A stretch of 64,000 nucleotides of DNA from Ramlibacter tataouinensis (GTDB lineage Bacteria; Pseudomonadota; Gammaproteobacteria; Burkholderiales; Burkholderiaceae_C): positions 3,286,001 to 3,350,000 of the forward strand of contig NZ_CP116009.1 of NCBI RefSeq assembly GCF_027941915.1, in the 5' to 3' direction. The notes beneath the pieces are model-generated. The model saw only the letters and a list, made by a program, of their open reading frames with translations, did no database searches and was not told where the DNA came from. Shown here piece by piece: positions 9,329-17,782 of the stretch (position 1 is its first letter; every line of letters starts with the position of its first letter). The translations under genes were made by a program, and so were the position numbers.

Positions 9329-10020
9329 GAGGGACTCCGGATGTAGCGCAGCGTCTGCTCGGTGCCGAGATGGGCCAGAACATCGATGATGGAAAGGTGG
9401 CTGACGAACGTCGGGGCGCCAAGCTGCCGATACGTCATGGGCGTGAATTGCTGCACACGCAGGCGCTTCCCGTACCGGGCGGCGAAAGCGTCCTGCTCCA
9501 GGTAAGCCATAGAGCCTGCCGGCGAGAGGTAGTCGTCGGTGCCCAGATGCTCGCAAATAAGGCTGAGGTGTTCGGAACGCGAGCCGGGGCACCTGAAGGC
9601 GCTTGCGCGATGGAGGTTGGCGGTGAGCCCCAGTAGTGCGCAAACGGCCTCGATGATGCGGATGTTGAGGTCCGCGAGACGTTGCAACTGGCGGTCCGCG
9701 ATGCATTGCAGGACGACACTGAGCGCCACCTCGCCATATGGCGCCTTGCAGTAGGCGGATGCCAGCACGCGCTCGTGATGTATGCGCCAGTCGCTGCTCT
9801 CGTCCACGACGATGTCGGAGATGCAAGTCTCGCGTGGCGCCTTGACCACCGGCACGGTCAAGAGGTACTCGCGACCGTGCACAAGGATACGGTTGCGAGA
9901 CTGCCAGGATCGCCGCTCGAACTGGACATCGTCGAGGAAGACGAAGTCGTCAACTGAATCGATCAGGTTGAAATAGCCGGACCATGGCAGGTAGGTCGGC
10001 TGCATGATCGCGCAGCTCAA
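9325..10020 (-). CDS. WbqC-family protein, TTG start
   Basis: A 231-residue member of the WbqC family found in O-antigen and glycan loci, whose biochemical activity is not established to my knowledge. The N-terminal family signature is MQPTYLPWSGYFNLID, followed by FLDDVQFERRSWQSRNRI and the ending region TPMTYRQLG. The preferred start is TTG at 10018-10020, because this codon overlaps the stop of the upstream methyltransferase gene as TTGA, just as other pairs in this operon overlap as ATGA. It also gives MSCAIMQPTY, the expected family N-terminus; an ATG five codons later is the alternative. It sits where a pseH acetyltransferase gene could be expected. Confidence 0.8.
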   Translation of the reverse strand: MSCAIMQPTYLPWSGYFNLIDSVDDFVFLDDVQFERRSWQSRNRILVHGREYLLTVPVVKAPRETCISDIVVDESSDWRIHHERVLASAYCKAPYGEVALSVVLQCIADRQLQRLADLNIRIIEAVCALLGLTANLHRASAFRCPGSRSEHLSLICEHLGTDDYLSPAGSMAYLEQDAFAARYGKRLRVQQFTPMTYRQLGAPTFVSHLSIIDVLAHLGTEQTLRYIRSPS

Positions 10021-10637
10021 TTTGAGGGTTGCCGGTAGGCGTGGATGCAGAACTCGAATGGAATGCTGCCGTCCTTGACGAGGTAGTCGTGTATCAGGTT
10101 GACGTAGGGAGTCAACTCGCGCTTTACGAATGCAAAGGCGTGTTCCGGGCTCTCGTAGAACAACCCCCGATCGCGGTAGTCGACGTAGGTGCTCATCATG
10201 TTGAATGCCAGCCCGCGGTCGCATCGCACGAACAAGTCCCGAACCGAATCCTGCCAGAACTGACGGTTGTCGGGCCTGGCATTGTTGTACACACCGCTGA
10301 CCAGGACGTAGTCAAACCGCTCGCCGGCGAATTCTTCTAGGAGGCCAAACCGGTGCTGAGGGTGCTTGGCACGACCCGCCTGCAACAGCTCGGGGACAAT
10401 ATCCACGCCCGTGTAGTCGACGGGGAAGCCCGATTGAGCCAGATAGGTGGCCAGGTGGCCCGAGCCGCACCCGAAGTCCAGGACTCGGGCGCCGCGCAGT
10501 TCGCCAATGCGGGCGAGCTGGCGGAACCGGCGCTCTTGGCTGTCGCGGCTCGAATACTGTGCAGCGGCTGCGGTGTCGCCGTGCTGTTTCAGCAGTTGCC
10601 TATAGTGCTCACGGATGTGATCGTTTGGCGAGGTCAT
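10017..10637 (-). CDS. SAM-dependent methyltransferase in the pse operon
   Basis: A 206-residue class I methyltransferase. Motif I is VLDFGCGSGHLATYLAQSG (about residues 51-69), followed by the motif II acidic residue in YTGVDIVPELL and a motif IV-like segment (FDYVLVSGVYNN). It could methylate a hydroxyl, amino or carboxyl group of the sugar or glycan, but the target is not evident. The gene starts 21 bp after pseG and its stop overlaps the TTG start of the WbqC-like gene. It is not part of the standard Campylobacter/Helicobacter pathway, so it most likely creates a derivative of pseudaminic acid or modifies another glycan component (inference). Confidence 0.8.
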   Translation of the reverse strand: MTSPNDHIREHYRQLLKQHGDTAAAAQYSSRDSQERRFRQLARIGELRGARVLDFGCGSGHLATYLAQSGFPVDYTGVDIVPELLQAGRAKHPQHRFGLLEEFAGERFDYVLVSGVYNNARPDNRQFWQDSVRDLFVRCDRGLAFNMMSTYVDYRDRGLFYESPEHAFAFVKRELTPYVNLIHDYLVKDGSIPFEFCIHAYRQPSN

Positions 10638-10658
10638 CGGGTCAGGCAGACGTGGAAG

Positions 10659-11654
10659 TCAGTGTGCTCGGGCCAAGCCAATCAGGGCGCTGGCGATCCG
10701 CTGTGCGCCCAGGGCATCGAAAATCGCCCGGCCAGCGGCCGCCATGGCAGTGCGCCGTTCGCAGTCTTCGGACAGCGCTTCCAAGCTCCGCATGAGCCGG
10801 CGTGTCAGATCCGGCCCTGGTGCTTCTACGTATGCGGCGCCGAGGCGAGCGAGCTCTGCCGATACAGGCGCCTGGGCTGCGGTGGCCGGAACCAGCACGG
10901 CCGGGACACCGAGGTAGGCCAATTCATAGCTGGTCATGCCCCCGGCTGAGACAGCCAAGTCGCATTGGGCCATGGCGCTGGCGAGGGCGTCGGGTTCGCT
11001 TACCCACTCGATGCTGCGGGCCTTGCTGATCCAGGTGCGGGCGGGTAGCGCCCGCGGGCGTTTGCCTGCGACTACAACGGCACAGCTGCCTAGCACCGAC
11101 ACGACTGCGTCGAGCGCAAAGTCGAGCATTCCGCCGAAGTTGGACCCACCAAGGACGACCAAGACTCGCTGCGGTTGTGGACGCGCGGCTTGCAGGGGAC
11201 GGCGTACGGTCCGCATCAACGGGCGTATCGGGGCGTAGGCTGGCCCGAGCAGCAACTGCGCCCTTGCAGCTTCGCGGTACAGCGCAGGGCTCGCGTAGTG
11301 CAGGTTGCCATTGGCGATCAGTCGTGCATGCCGGTGCGGCGCGTGGCCGAAGTCGTCCATTACCGCCACGTCGAGCCCGCATTCTGCATAGGTCGCTTCC
11401 TGCAGGTCTCCATATCCGTAACCATCAAGCACGATGGTTTGCGCGTTGATGGCTCTTGCATCCCGGACGGCATCGGTGCCGATGTCGAGCAGTCGATGCC
11501 GTCCGGCCAGCAAGGCCGCAGCTTGCCGTGCGTCGCCGTCAACCTGAAAACAGGTGGTGACGCCTAGCTCAAGAGCTTCGTCGGCAATTGCCACACAGCG
11601 CATGAGGTGACCCCATCCGTGCTGGCTACCGCATTCGACGCGCACCAGGATCAT
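10659..11654 (-). CDS. pseG: UDP-2,4-diacetamido-2,4,6-trideoxy-beta-L-altropyranose hydrolase PseG
   Basis: A 331-residue GT-B type hydrolase removing UDP from the bacillosamine-like altrose intermediate, the step before PseI. The signature RVECGSQHGWGHLMRCVAIA near residues 5-24 contains the GxGHxxRC motif whose His is catalytic in characterised PseG. The C-terminal nucleotide-binding half includes VLVVLGGSNFGG and CDLAVSAGGMTSYELAYLGVP. The start ATG overlaps the pseF stop (ATGA). The C-terminus ends within the normal family length, with no fused acetyltransferase domain, which matters because pseH is not found elsewhere in the window. Confidence 0.92.
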   Translation of the reverse strand: MILVRVECGSQHGWGHLMRCVAIADEALELGVTTCFQVDGDARQAAALLAGRHRLLDIGTDAVRDARAINAQTIVLDGYGYGDLQEATYAECGLDVAVMDDFGHAPHRHARLIANGNLHYASPALYREAARAQLLLGPAYAPIRPLMRTVRRPLQAARPQPQRVLVVLGGSNFGGMLDFALDAVVSVLGSCAVVVAGKRPRALPARTWISKARSIEWVSEPDALASAMAQCDLAVSAGGMTSYELAYLGVPAVLVPATAAQAPVSAELARLGAAYVEAPGPDLTRRLMRSLEALSEDCERRTAMAAAGRAIFDALGAQRIASALIGLARAH

Positions 11655-12349
11655 CCGTTCCGTTCCCGCGCAGCCAGCAACTGGAGGAGCAGCTCGGCAC
11701 GGTCCCAGTCCTCCTGCTCATCGATGTCCTGCACCCTCCAGCCGGGAAGGATGATGGGAACCGCGCCTACATAGGGATTGTCACCGGCCAACCAAGCGCG
11801 GGTGGTACCCCAATAGAACTGGCCCGCGTCGTGGTAGGCGGGTTCCAGATCCTGCGAACGGGTCGCATAGGCTTCCTCGTCGATCATGGACAGGCGGCCA
11901 TCCGGCTTGATGCGCAGGGCGCGCTCCACAGGAAAGCTGAAACGCACCACGGCAATCGCGAAGTCCGCATCGCCATTCGCGATTGCATCGTGACCTCGGC
12001 GCAGGTCGTCCGGCTTCAGCAGGGGCGCAGTTGCCTGGATGCAGCACACGAGTGAGGGTGGAGGTCCCGCGGCAGTGAGCCAGCGGATTGCATGCTGCAA
12101 GACCGGGACGATTGGTGTGTGGTCGTCAGCTAGCTCAGCGGGCCGAATGAAGGGAACTTCAGCGCCCAACCGGCGTGACTCCGACGCAATTTCCTCGTCG
12201 TCCGTCGACACGACTACGGCGTCAAACACACCGCTGTCGAGCGCTGCATTGATCGCATATCCGATCATCGGTTTGCCCGCGAACTCGCGGATGTTCTTGC
12301 GTGGAATGCGCTTGCTGCCGCCGCGCGCCGGGATCACGGCGAGCTTCAT
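11651..12349 (-). CDS. pseF: Pseudaminic acid cytidylyltransferase PseF
   Basis: A 232-residue nucleotidyltransferase activating pseudaminic acid to CMP-Pse with CTP. The N-terminal nucleotide-binding motif is AVIPARGGSKRIPRKNI, followed by GKPMIGYAI, VVVSTDDEEIA and the late segment WRVQDIDEQEDWDRAE, all characteristic of the PseF/NeuA family. Both ends overlap their neighbours by four bases (ATGA), so it is translated in series between pseC and pseG. Gene order C-F-G matches many pse loci. Confidence 0.94.
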   Translation of the reverse strand: MKLAVIPARGGSKRIPRKNIREFAGKPMIGYAINAALDSGVFDAVVVSTDDEEIASESRRLGAEVPFIRPAELADDHTPIVPVLQHAIRWLTAAGPPPSLVCCIQATAPLLKPDDLRRGHDAIANGDADFAIAVVRFSFPVERALRIKPDGRLSMIDEEAYATRSQDLEPAYHDAGQFYWGTTRAWLAGDNPYVGAVPIILPGWRVQDIDEQEDWDRAELLLQLLAARERNG

Positions 12350-13509
12350 GCCGCCTCCAGGGCATTCCGCAGCGCGGCGATCACCTGGTCCTGCTGCGAT
12401 TCGGACAGGGCCGGGAAGAGTGGCAGGCTGATGGCCTGCCGGTAGTAGCGCTCCGCAGCCGGGCAGTCGCCTGGCTTCGAGCCCTGGCGGCGCCAGAAGG
12501 GCTGAAGGTGGACCGGGATGTAATGCACGTTCACGCCGATCCCGGCGCTGCGCAATTGGGCGAACACCGCGCCACGGTCGGCCCCGGTGCGCGTCTCATC
12601 GATTTCGATGGCATAAAGGTGCCAGGACGAGCGGCGATCCGGCCGCCGGGCGGGCAGGCGCAGGGGCAGTGACTCGAATGCGCGGTCATAGCGGGCCGCA
12701 AGGCTTTCGCGTTGCACCTGCAGGACGTCCAGACGCGCCAGCTGGGACCGGCCGAGGGCGGCCTGCAGGTCGGTAAGCCGGTAGTTGTAGCCCAGGAACT
12801 GCTGCTCGTAGTACCAGGGGCCATCAGCCGGCTCCTCCATCTCGGCCGCGTCGCGAGTCATGCCGTGCGACCGCAGCAGCCGTAAGCGGCGTGCGAGCGC
12901 CGGGTCCTGGGTGCTCACGATGCCGCCTTCGGCCGTGGTGACGATCTTCACCGCATGGAAGCTGAAGACGCTCAAGTCGGCATATCGGCTGCCTACGGGC
13001 TGGCCCAGGTACTCGGCCCCGACGGCGTGGGAGGCATCTTGCAGGATGCGGAATCCGTACCGGTCAGCGAGCTCGCGCATCTCGCGCAGGTCCGCGGGCA
13101 AGCCGGCGAAGTCCACTGGTATCAGAACGTGCGGAAGGCTCCCCTCACGGCGGGCGCGCTCGAGCTTGGCGGCGAGGGCCGCCAAGCTCATGTTGCGAGT
13201 GGCGGGGTCAACGTCGACGAAATCGACCGAGGCGCCGCAGTAGCGAGCGCAGTTGGCCGAGGCCAGGAAAGTGTTCGGACTGGTCCAGACCCGTGATCCG
13301 GGACCGACGCCGAGCGCCAAGCAGCCGATGTGCAGGCCTGCCGTGGCGTTGGCTACGGCCACGGCATGGGCGACTCGGTGCCGCGTGGCGAATGCCTCTT
13401 CGAAGGCGGGAACCTCAGGGCCCTGAGTAAGGTACTCCGAGCGCAGCACCGCCACCACGGCGGCGATGTCGTCATCCGTGATCTGCTGGCAGCTGTAGGG
13501 GATGGCCAC
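12346..13509 (-). CDS. pseC: UDP-4-amino-4,6-dideoxy-N-acetyl-beta-L-altrosamine transaminase PseC
   Basis: A 387-residue DegT/DnrJ/EryC1-type PLP aminotransferase that converts the PseB keto product to the 4-amino sugar with glutamate as donor. The PLP-binding Lys is K188 in SFHAVKIVTTAEGG, and the PLP-ring Asp is D158 in ILQDASHAVG. The N-terminal substrate region reads YSCQQITDDDIAAVVAVL and the C-terminus shows GIGVNVHYIPVHLQPFWRR, typical of PseC. It begins 5 bp downstream of the pseB stop and overlaps pseF by ATGA. Length matches the family. Confidence 0.95.
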   Translation of the reverse strand: MAIPYSCQQITDDDIAAVVAVLRSEYLTQGPEVPAFEEAFATRHRVAHAVAVANATAGLHIGCLALGVGPGSRVWTSPNTFLASANCARYCGASVDFVDVDPATRNMSLAALAAKLERARREGSLPHVLIPVDFAGLPADLREMRELADRYGFRILQDASHAVGAEYLGQPVGSRYADLSVFSFHAVKIVTTAEGGIVSTQDPALARRLRLLRSHGMTRDAAEMEEPADGPWYYEQQFLGYNYRLTDLQAALGRSQLARLDVLQVQRESLAARYDRAFESLPLRLPARRPDRRSSWHLYAIEIDETRTGADRGAVFAQLRSAGIGVNVHYIPVHLQPFWRRQGSKPGDCPAAERYYRQAISLPLFPALSESQQDQVIAALRNALEAA

Positions 13510-13514
13510 GGTGC

Positions 13515-14522
13515 TCAGGCCTGCACGCCGGTGCCTAGGTGTTCGATCAGCTCCCGCAGCTTGGTGACGCTCAGAAACTCGGGGTTGCTGCCGCTGTCAT
13601 AGGCGAACCCCGGCGCAACCGGCTTGGCACCGCGCAGCCGGCAGTATTCGTCCACGTCGTAGTTGCCGCCCACCGGGAGCACTGCGTAATAGCGCCCCAG
13701 GTCCACCGTGTTGAAGCTGTCGCTGGCCGTGATCATCTCCTCATGGATCTTTTCGCCAGGCCGGATGCCCACGACTTCCTGCCGGCAGTCCGGCCCTACC
13801 GCAGTTGCGAGGTCCGTGATCCGGTATGAGGGAATCTTGGGTACGAAGACTTCGCCGCCCAAAGCGTTCTCGATGGCCCAGAGCACCATCTCCACCCCTT
13901 GTTGCAGGGAGATGTTGAAGCGCGTCATCCGCGGATCCGTGATCGGGAGCACGCCGCTCTTGCGCCGCTCCAGGAAGAACGGGATCACCGAGCCACGGCT
14001 CCCCATCACATTGCCGTAACGCACCACCGAGAAGCGGACGTCACGGCTGCCCTTGATGTTGTTCGCCGCGACGAACAGCTTGTCGGAACAGAGTTTGGTC
14101 GCACCGTAAAGATTGACCGGCGCGGCGGCCTTGTCGGTCGATAGGGCAACGACGTTCTGCACGCCTGCCGAAAGGCAGCCCTCAATCACGTTCTGGGCAC
14201 CCAGCACGTTGGTCTTGATGCACTCGAAAGGGTTGTACTCGGCAGCGGGAACCTGTTTCAGTGCCGCGGCATGCACGACCACGTCGATGCCCTCGAGTGC
14301 CCGCGTTAGGCGCGCCTCGTCGCGCACGTCCCCGATGAACCAACGTAGACCCGGGTACCGCTGCGCGGGGAACGCCTGCTGCATCTCGAACTGCTTCAAT
14401 TCGTCTCGCGAATAGACAACGAGGCGCCGCAGGTGCGGCCATCGCTCCAGCAGGGTCTTGACGAAGGCCCGGCCGAACGAGCCCGTTCCCCCGGTGATCA
14501 GGATGCTTTTGTTAGTGAGCAT
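13515..14522 (-). CDS. pseB: UDP-N-acetylglucosamine 4,6-dehydratase (inverting) PseB
   Basis: A 335-residue extended short-chain dehydrogenase that starts the Pse pathway by dehydrating and C5-epimerising UDP-GlcNAc. The NADP-binding motif is GGTGSFG (residues 11-17), and the catalytic set includes TDK at 129-131 and Tyr139/Lys143 in LYGATK. It is soluble, lacking the membrane domain of the dehydratase encoded at 14629. It is the first gene of the operon. No convincing Shine-Dalgarno sequence is visible before its ATG. A CATAAT hexamer at 14545-14550 on the minus strand could be a -10 element, but no good -35 partner was found. Confidence 0.95.
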   Translation of the reverse strand: MLTNKSILITGGTGSFGRAFVKTLLERWPHLRRLVVYSRDELKQFEMQQAFPAQRYPGLRWFIGDVRDEARLTRALEGIDVVVHAAALKQVPAAEYNPFECIKTNVLGAQNVIEGCLSAGVQNVVALSTDKAAAPVNLYGATKLCSDKLFVAANNIKGSRDVRFSVVRYGNVMGSRGSVIPFFLERRKSGVLPITDPRMTRFNISLQQGVEMVLWAIENALGGEVFVPKIPSYRITDLATAVGPDCRQEVVGIRPGEKIHEEMITASDSFNTVDLGRYYAVLPVGGNYDVDEYCRLRGAKPVAPGFAYDSGSNPEFLSVTKLRELIEHLGTGVQA

Positions 14523-14628
14523 GTGCTACAAACGAACAGTCTGCATTATGAGCTACCTGTTTGCCGGGGCTACCTGCCCCGCATCGCTCGCCTGAGGCGA
14601 TGCGCACCCGGAAAATCGCCATCCTCGC

Positions 14629-16473
14629 GTGACACGAATCAGCACCCGGCGCGCCGTCTCGATCCTGCTCGACCTACTGCTGGTGTGGGGGGCCTGGTGG
14701 CTCTCATTCTGGCTGCGCTTCAACCTCGACCTCCCCGCGGAGTACACCGAGCTCGCCCTGCAGGCCAGCCCGTTCTGCCTGCTGGCGTACGCAGCGGCCT
14801 TGCTGGTCGCGGGCGTATGGCGTCCCGTGTGGGCCTACATCGGCTTGCCGGAGCTGCGCCAGCTGGCGCTGGGATTGGTGCTCGGTGCGGCCCTTTCGGC
14901 TGCCGTTGTTCTCGCGCTGCGGCTTCCCAACTTTCCCCGATCGGTGCTCGTCCTGCACCCTTTCATTGCCGTCGTATTGCTGGGAGCCGCACGCGCCGGG
15001 TGGCGAACCCTGGTGGAGCGCCGTCTTACGATGCCGGGCGGCCGGCGATTGCTGATCGTTGGCCATCTGCAGGAAGCATCCGATGCCTTGCGGGCCTTGA
15101 AGAATTCGCCGTACTGGGCGCCCGTCGGCATTGTCAGCCCCCAGGCCGCCGAGGTCGGCCGCTCCATCCAAGGCATTCCCGTACTCGGGACGCTCGATGC
15201 CATGGCGAGCGCCTGCGCCGACGTTCAGGCGCAGACAGCCCTTGTCGCCAGCCCGCCCGGGTCGCCGGCACGGCGCCAGGCCCTGCTGGCAGCGCCGGCT
15301 GCGGGCGTGACGCTGCTGACCATGCCGCGGCCGGACGAGTGGCTCAAGGCCGAAGGGACGGGCCCGCGCAAGGTGGCGATCGAAGACCTCCTCGGCCGCG
15401 ACGCCGTGCAACTGGACATCGAAGGCCTGGCCGGCATGCTCTCCGGCCAGACCGTGATGGTGACGGGCGCGGGCGGCTCGATCGGCTCCGAGCTGTGCCG
15501 CCAGATCGCGCGGCTGGGCGCCGCCCGGCTGGTGTGCGTGGATCTGTCCGAGTACGCGGTCTACCAGCTGGAGCAGGAGCTGCGCGAGAGCCACCCGCAG
15601 ATGCGCGGCATCTACTACACGGCGAACGTGCGCGAGCCGCAGCGGCTGGCCGCCATCGCCCAGCGGCACCAGCCGGCGGTGGTGTTCCACGCGGCCGCCT
15701 ACAAGCACGTGCCGCTGATGGAGCAGCTCAACGAGATCGAGGCGCTGCGCACCAACGTGATGGGCACGCTCCATGCCGCCCGCGTGGCCGGCGAGTGCGG
15801 TGCCCGCCGCTTCGTCATGATCTCCACCGACAAGGCGGTGAACCCCACCAACGTGATGGGCGCAAGCAAGCGGCTGGCCGAACTGATGGTGCAGGCCGTG
15901 GCAAAGCAGTACCCGCAGACGCGCTTCGTCTCGGTGCGATTCGGCAACGTGCTGGGCTCCAGCGGCTCGGTGGTGCCGCTGTTCACCGCCCAGATCGCGC
16001 GCGGCGGGCCGGTCACCGTGACGCACCCGGACATCGTGCGCTACTTCATGACCATCCCCGAGGCGGCGCAACTGGTGTTGCAGGCCGGCCTGATGGGCCG
16101 CTCGGGCGAGATCTTCGTGCTGGACATGGGCGAGCCGGTGCGCATCGTCGAACTGGCGCGCATGCTGATCCGGCTGTCGGGGCACACCGAGCAGGAGATC
16201 CCGGTCACCTTCACCGGGCTGCGGCCGGGCGAGAAGCTGTACGAGGAGCTGCTGGCCGACGACGAAACCACGCTGGCCACGCCGCACCCCAAGCTGCGCG
16301 TGGCCAAGGCGGGTCTCGCGCTGCCCGACGTGGAGGCCGTGGCGCGCTGGATCGAGCAGGCCGGCGCCGCGCCGTCGGAGGCGGCCGTGCGCGAGTGGTT
16401 GCGCGGCCAGGTGCCGGAGTACACGCCGCCCGGCGCGGTGCCCGTGGCAGTGCCCGTGCCGGCCGGCAACTAG
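14629..16473 (+). CDS. Membrane-bound UDP-sugar 4,6-dehydratase, WbpM/CapD type
   Basis: A 614-residue polysaccharide biosynthesis protein with four N-terminal membrane helices (roughly residues 8-115), a CoA-binding-like middle domain and a C-terminal dehydratase. The nucleotide motif GAGGSIGSE lies near 281. The active site reads STDKAVNPTNVMGASKR, so the usual Tyr of YxxxK is Met, as in the Ser-Met-Lys triad described for WbpM-like enzymes. These retain configuration and make UDP-4-keto-6-deoxy-GlcNAc. The start is a GTG 106 bp from the divergent pseB start. The 4-keto product normally feeds QuiNAc, FucNAc or bacillosamine branches; no later enzyme of those branches is visible here except the shared transferase genes. 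Confidence 0.9.
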   Translation: MTRISTRRAVSILLDLLLVWGAWWLSFWLRFNLDLPAEYTELALQASPFCLLAYAAALLVAGVWRPVWAYIGLPELRQLALGLVLGAALSAAVVLALRLPNFPRSVLVLHPFIAVVLLGAARAGWRTLVERRLTMPGGRRLLIVGHLQEASDALRALKNSPYWAPVGIVSPQAAEVGRSIQGIPVLGTLDAMASACADVQAQTALVASPPGSPARRQALLAAPAAGVTLLTMPRPDEWLKAEGTGPRKVAIEDLLGRDAVQLDIEGLAGMLSGQTVMVTGAGGSIGSELCRQIARLGAARLVCVDLSEYAVYQLEQELRESHPQMRGIYYTANVREPQRLAAIAQRHQPAVVFHAAAYKHVPLMEQLNEIEALRTNVMGTLHAARVAGECGARRFVMISTDKAVNPTNVMGASKRLAELMVQAVAKQYPQTRFVSVRFGNVLGSSGSVVPLFTAQIARGGPVTVTHPDIVRYFMTIPEAAQLVLQAGLMGRSGEIFVLDMGEPVRIVELARMLIRLSGHTEQEIPVTFTGLRPGEKLYEELLADDETTLATPHPKLRVAKAGLALPDVEAVARWIEQAGAAPSEAAVREWLRGQVPEYTPPGAVPVAVPVPAGN

Positions 16474-16501
16474 CCGCAGGCGGCAGCGGCCGCAAGCGCT
16501 G

Positions 16502-17164
16502 CTACGACGTGATCCCGGTCTTGGCCAGCACGTCGCTCACCAGCTCCAGCCGCAGCAGCGGGTTGTCCAGCTCCATCAGCCGCTGCTTGAGCGCGACCGG
16601 CAGCGGCAGCAGCTCGCACCAGCGGTTGGCAACCCAGCCGCAGTCGTCCAGCCGCCACGGCTGGGCGATCGGGATCGGCTCGGCGGCGCCCTTGTCCTGC
16701 AGGGAAACGATCAGCCGGCCCAGGGCCTCGGCCGCGGGTTGAAGGTCCTCCGGCACCGCCACCGCGAGGTCGTCCTGGACCTGCTGCACATCGGCCACCC
16801 ACAGGCCATGCTTGAGCTGTTCGCTGGAGCGGACGCGAAAGCGCTGGCCGCCCAGCGCCCGGATCACCATCAGCCCGGGACGCGGATGCTCCAGCGTGTC
16901 GATGGTGGCGAGCGTGCCGACCGCGGCGAAGGCCTCCGGCCCGCTGCCGGGTTGCCGCACCTCGTGGCCCTGCGTCAGCGACACCACGCCGAAGGGGGCG
17001 CCGGCGCGGTGGCAGCGGCCGATCATGTCGAGATAGCGGACCTCGAAGATGCGCAGCGGCAGCACGCCGCCGGGGAACAGTACCGTGCCCAGCGGGAACA
17101 GCGGCAGCGACTGCAGGGTGAGGGCGTTGGCCAAGAAGGTATCCGGGGGTGACGCCGCTATCAT
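16502..17164 (-). CDS. LON peptidase substrate-binding domain protein
   Basis: A 220-residue stand-alone LON N-terminal (LON_substr_bdg) domain protein. The N-terminus LPLFPLGTVLFPGGVLPLRI followed by FEVRYLDMI is the hallmark of the family. The ATPase and protease domains of Lon are absent. Such proteins may act as adaptors or substrate binders, but the function is not established. The ATG at 17164 is preferred over a TTG five codons upstream because the TTG would extend into the divergent yggT leader. The gene converges on the dehydratase gene and is divergent from yggT by 26 bp, so their promoters must overlap. Confidence 0.82.
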   Translation of the reverse strand: MIAASPPDTFLANALTLQSLPLFPLGTVLFPGGVLPLRIFEVRYLDMIGRCHRAGAPFGVVSLTQGHEVRQPGSGPEAFAAVGTLATIDTLEHPRPGLMVIRALGGQRFRVRSSEQLKHGLWVADVQQVQDDLAVAVPEDLQPAAEALGRLIVSLQDKGAAEPIPIAQPWRLDDCGWVANRWCELLPLPVALKQRLMELDNPLLRLELVSDVLAKTGITS

Positions 17165-17190
17165 CCCACGCGGATTCAAACGGCGGGGTG

Positions 17191-17736
17191 ATGGGCTACC
17201 AGATACTTTCCTTTCTGCTCGATGTGGCCACCGGCCTGCTGGGTGGCGCCTGCCTGCTGCGGCTGTACATGCAGCGCCAGCGCGTGCCCTTCGGCAACCC
17301 GATCGGGCGCTTCGTCTTTGCGCTGACCGACTGGATCGTGCTGCCGCTGCGCAAGGTGCTGCCGGCGGCGGGCCGCTGGGACACGGCCAGCGCGGTGGCC
17401 GCCTTCCTGTTCGAGCTGGCCCAGTACGCCATCCTGTGGACCCTGTTCGGTGGCGGCGCCGGCTGGCCCGTCGTGTTCGTGATGGCGCTGTACGGCCTGC
17501 TGCGGCTGGTGCTGTCGGCGCTCACCGCGCTGGTGATCGTCTACGCCATCCTCTCGTGGGTGCAGAGCGATTCCATCCTCACCGACGTGGTGGACCGGTT
17601 GTGCGCGCCGCTGCTGCGGCCATTTCGCCGCGTCATCCCGCTGGTCGGCGGCATCGACCTGTCGCCGTTGGCCCTGCTGGTGCTGCTCCAGGTGCTGACG
17701 ATGGTGCTGGCGGCGCTGTTCCGGCCGGTGCTGTAG
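17191..17736 (+). CDS. YggT family membrane protein
   Basis: A 181-residue integral membrane protein with two YggT repeats. The first half reads LLDVATGLLGGACLLRLYMQ and RFVFALTDWIVLPLRK; the second repeats the pattern as ILSWVQSDSILTDVVDRLCAPLLRPFRR. Each repeat pairs helices with the conserved Pro-x-x-Arg turn. Proteins of this family affect osmotic or cation tolerance and division placement in some bacteria; the exact role is unknown. The ATG at 17191, preceded by GGCGGGG, is chosen over an upstream in-frame start at 17149 that would run through the divergent gene start. A strong hairpin follows the stop. Confidence 0.85.
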   Translation: MGYQILSFLLDVATGLLGGACLLRLYMQRQRVPFGNPIGRFVFALTDWIVLPLRKVLPAAGRWDTASAVAAFLFELAQYAILWTLFGGGAGWPVVFVMALYGLLRLVLSALTALVIVYAILSWVQSDSILTDVVDRLCAPLLRPFRRVIPLVGGIDLSPLALLVLLQVLTMVLAALFRPVL

Positions 17737-17753
17737 CCTGGCCGTCGCTGCGA

Positions 17754-17782
17754 CCCGCCCCAGGCTCGGGGCGGGCGTTCTT
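17754..17782 (+). terminator. Rho-independent-like terminator after yggT
   Basis: Perfect 8-bp GC stem CCCGCCCC (17754-17761) and GGGGCGGG (17768-17775) with a 6-nt loop, followed by a short T-rich tract CGTTCTT. It lies between the convergent yggT and accD stops, and its T-rich side fits termination of yggT. Confidence 0.6.

Noticed and set aside
10021-10224. N-terminal extension of the WbqC gene to 10224
   Set aside because: The extra 68 residues lie inside the methyltransferase gene, are Arg-rich, and are absent from the WbqC family N-terminus.
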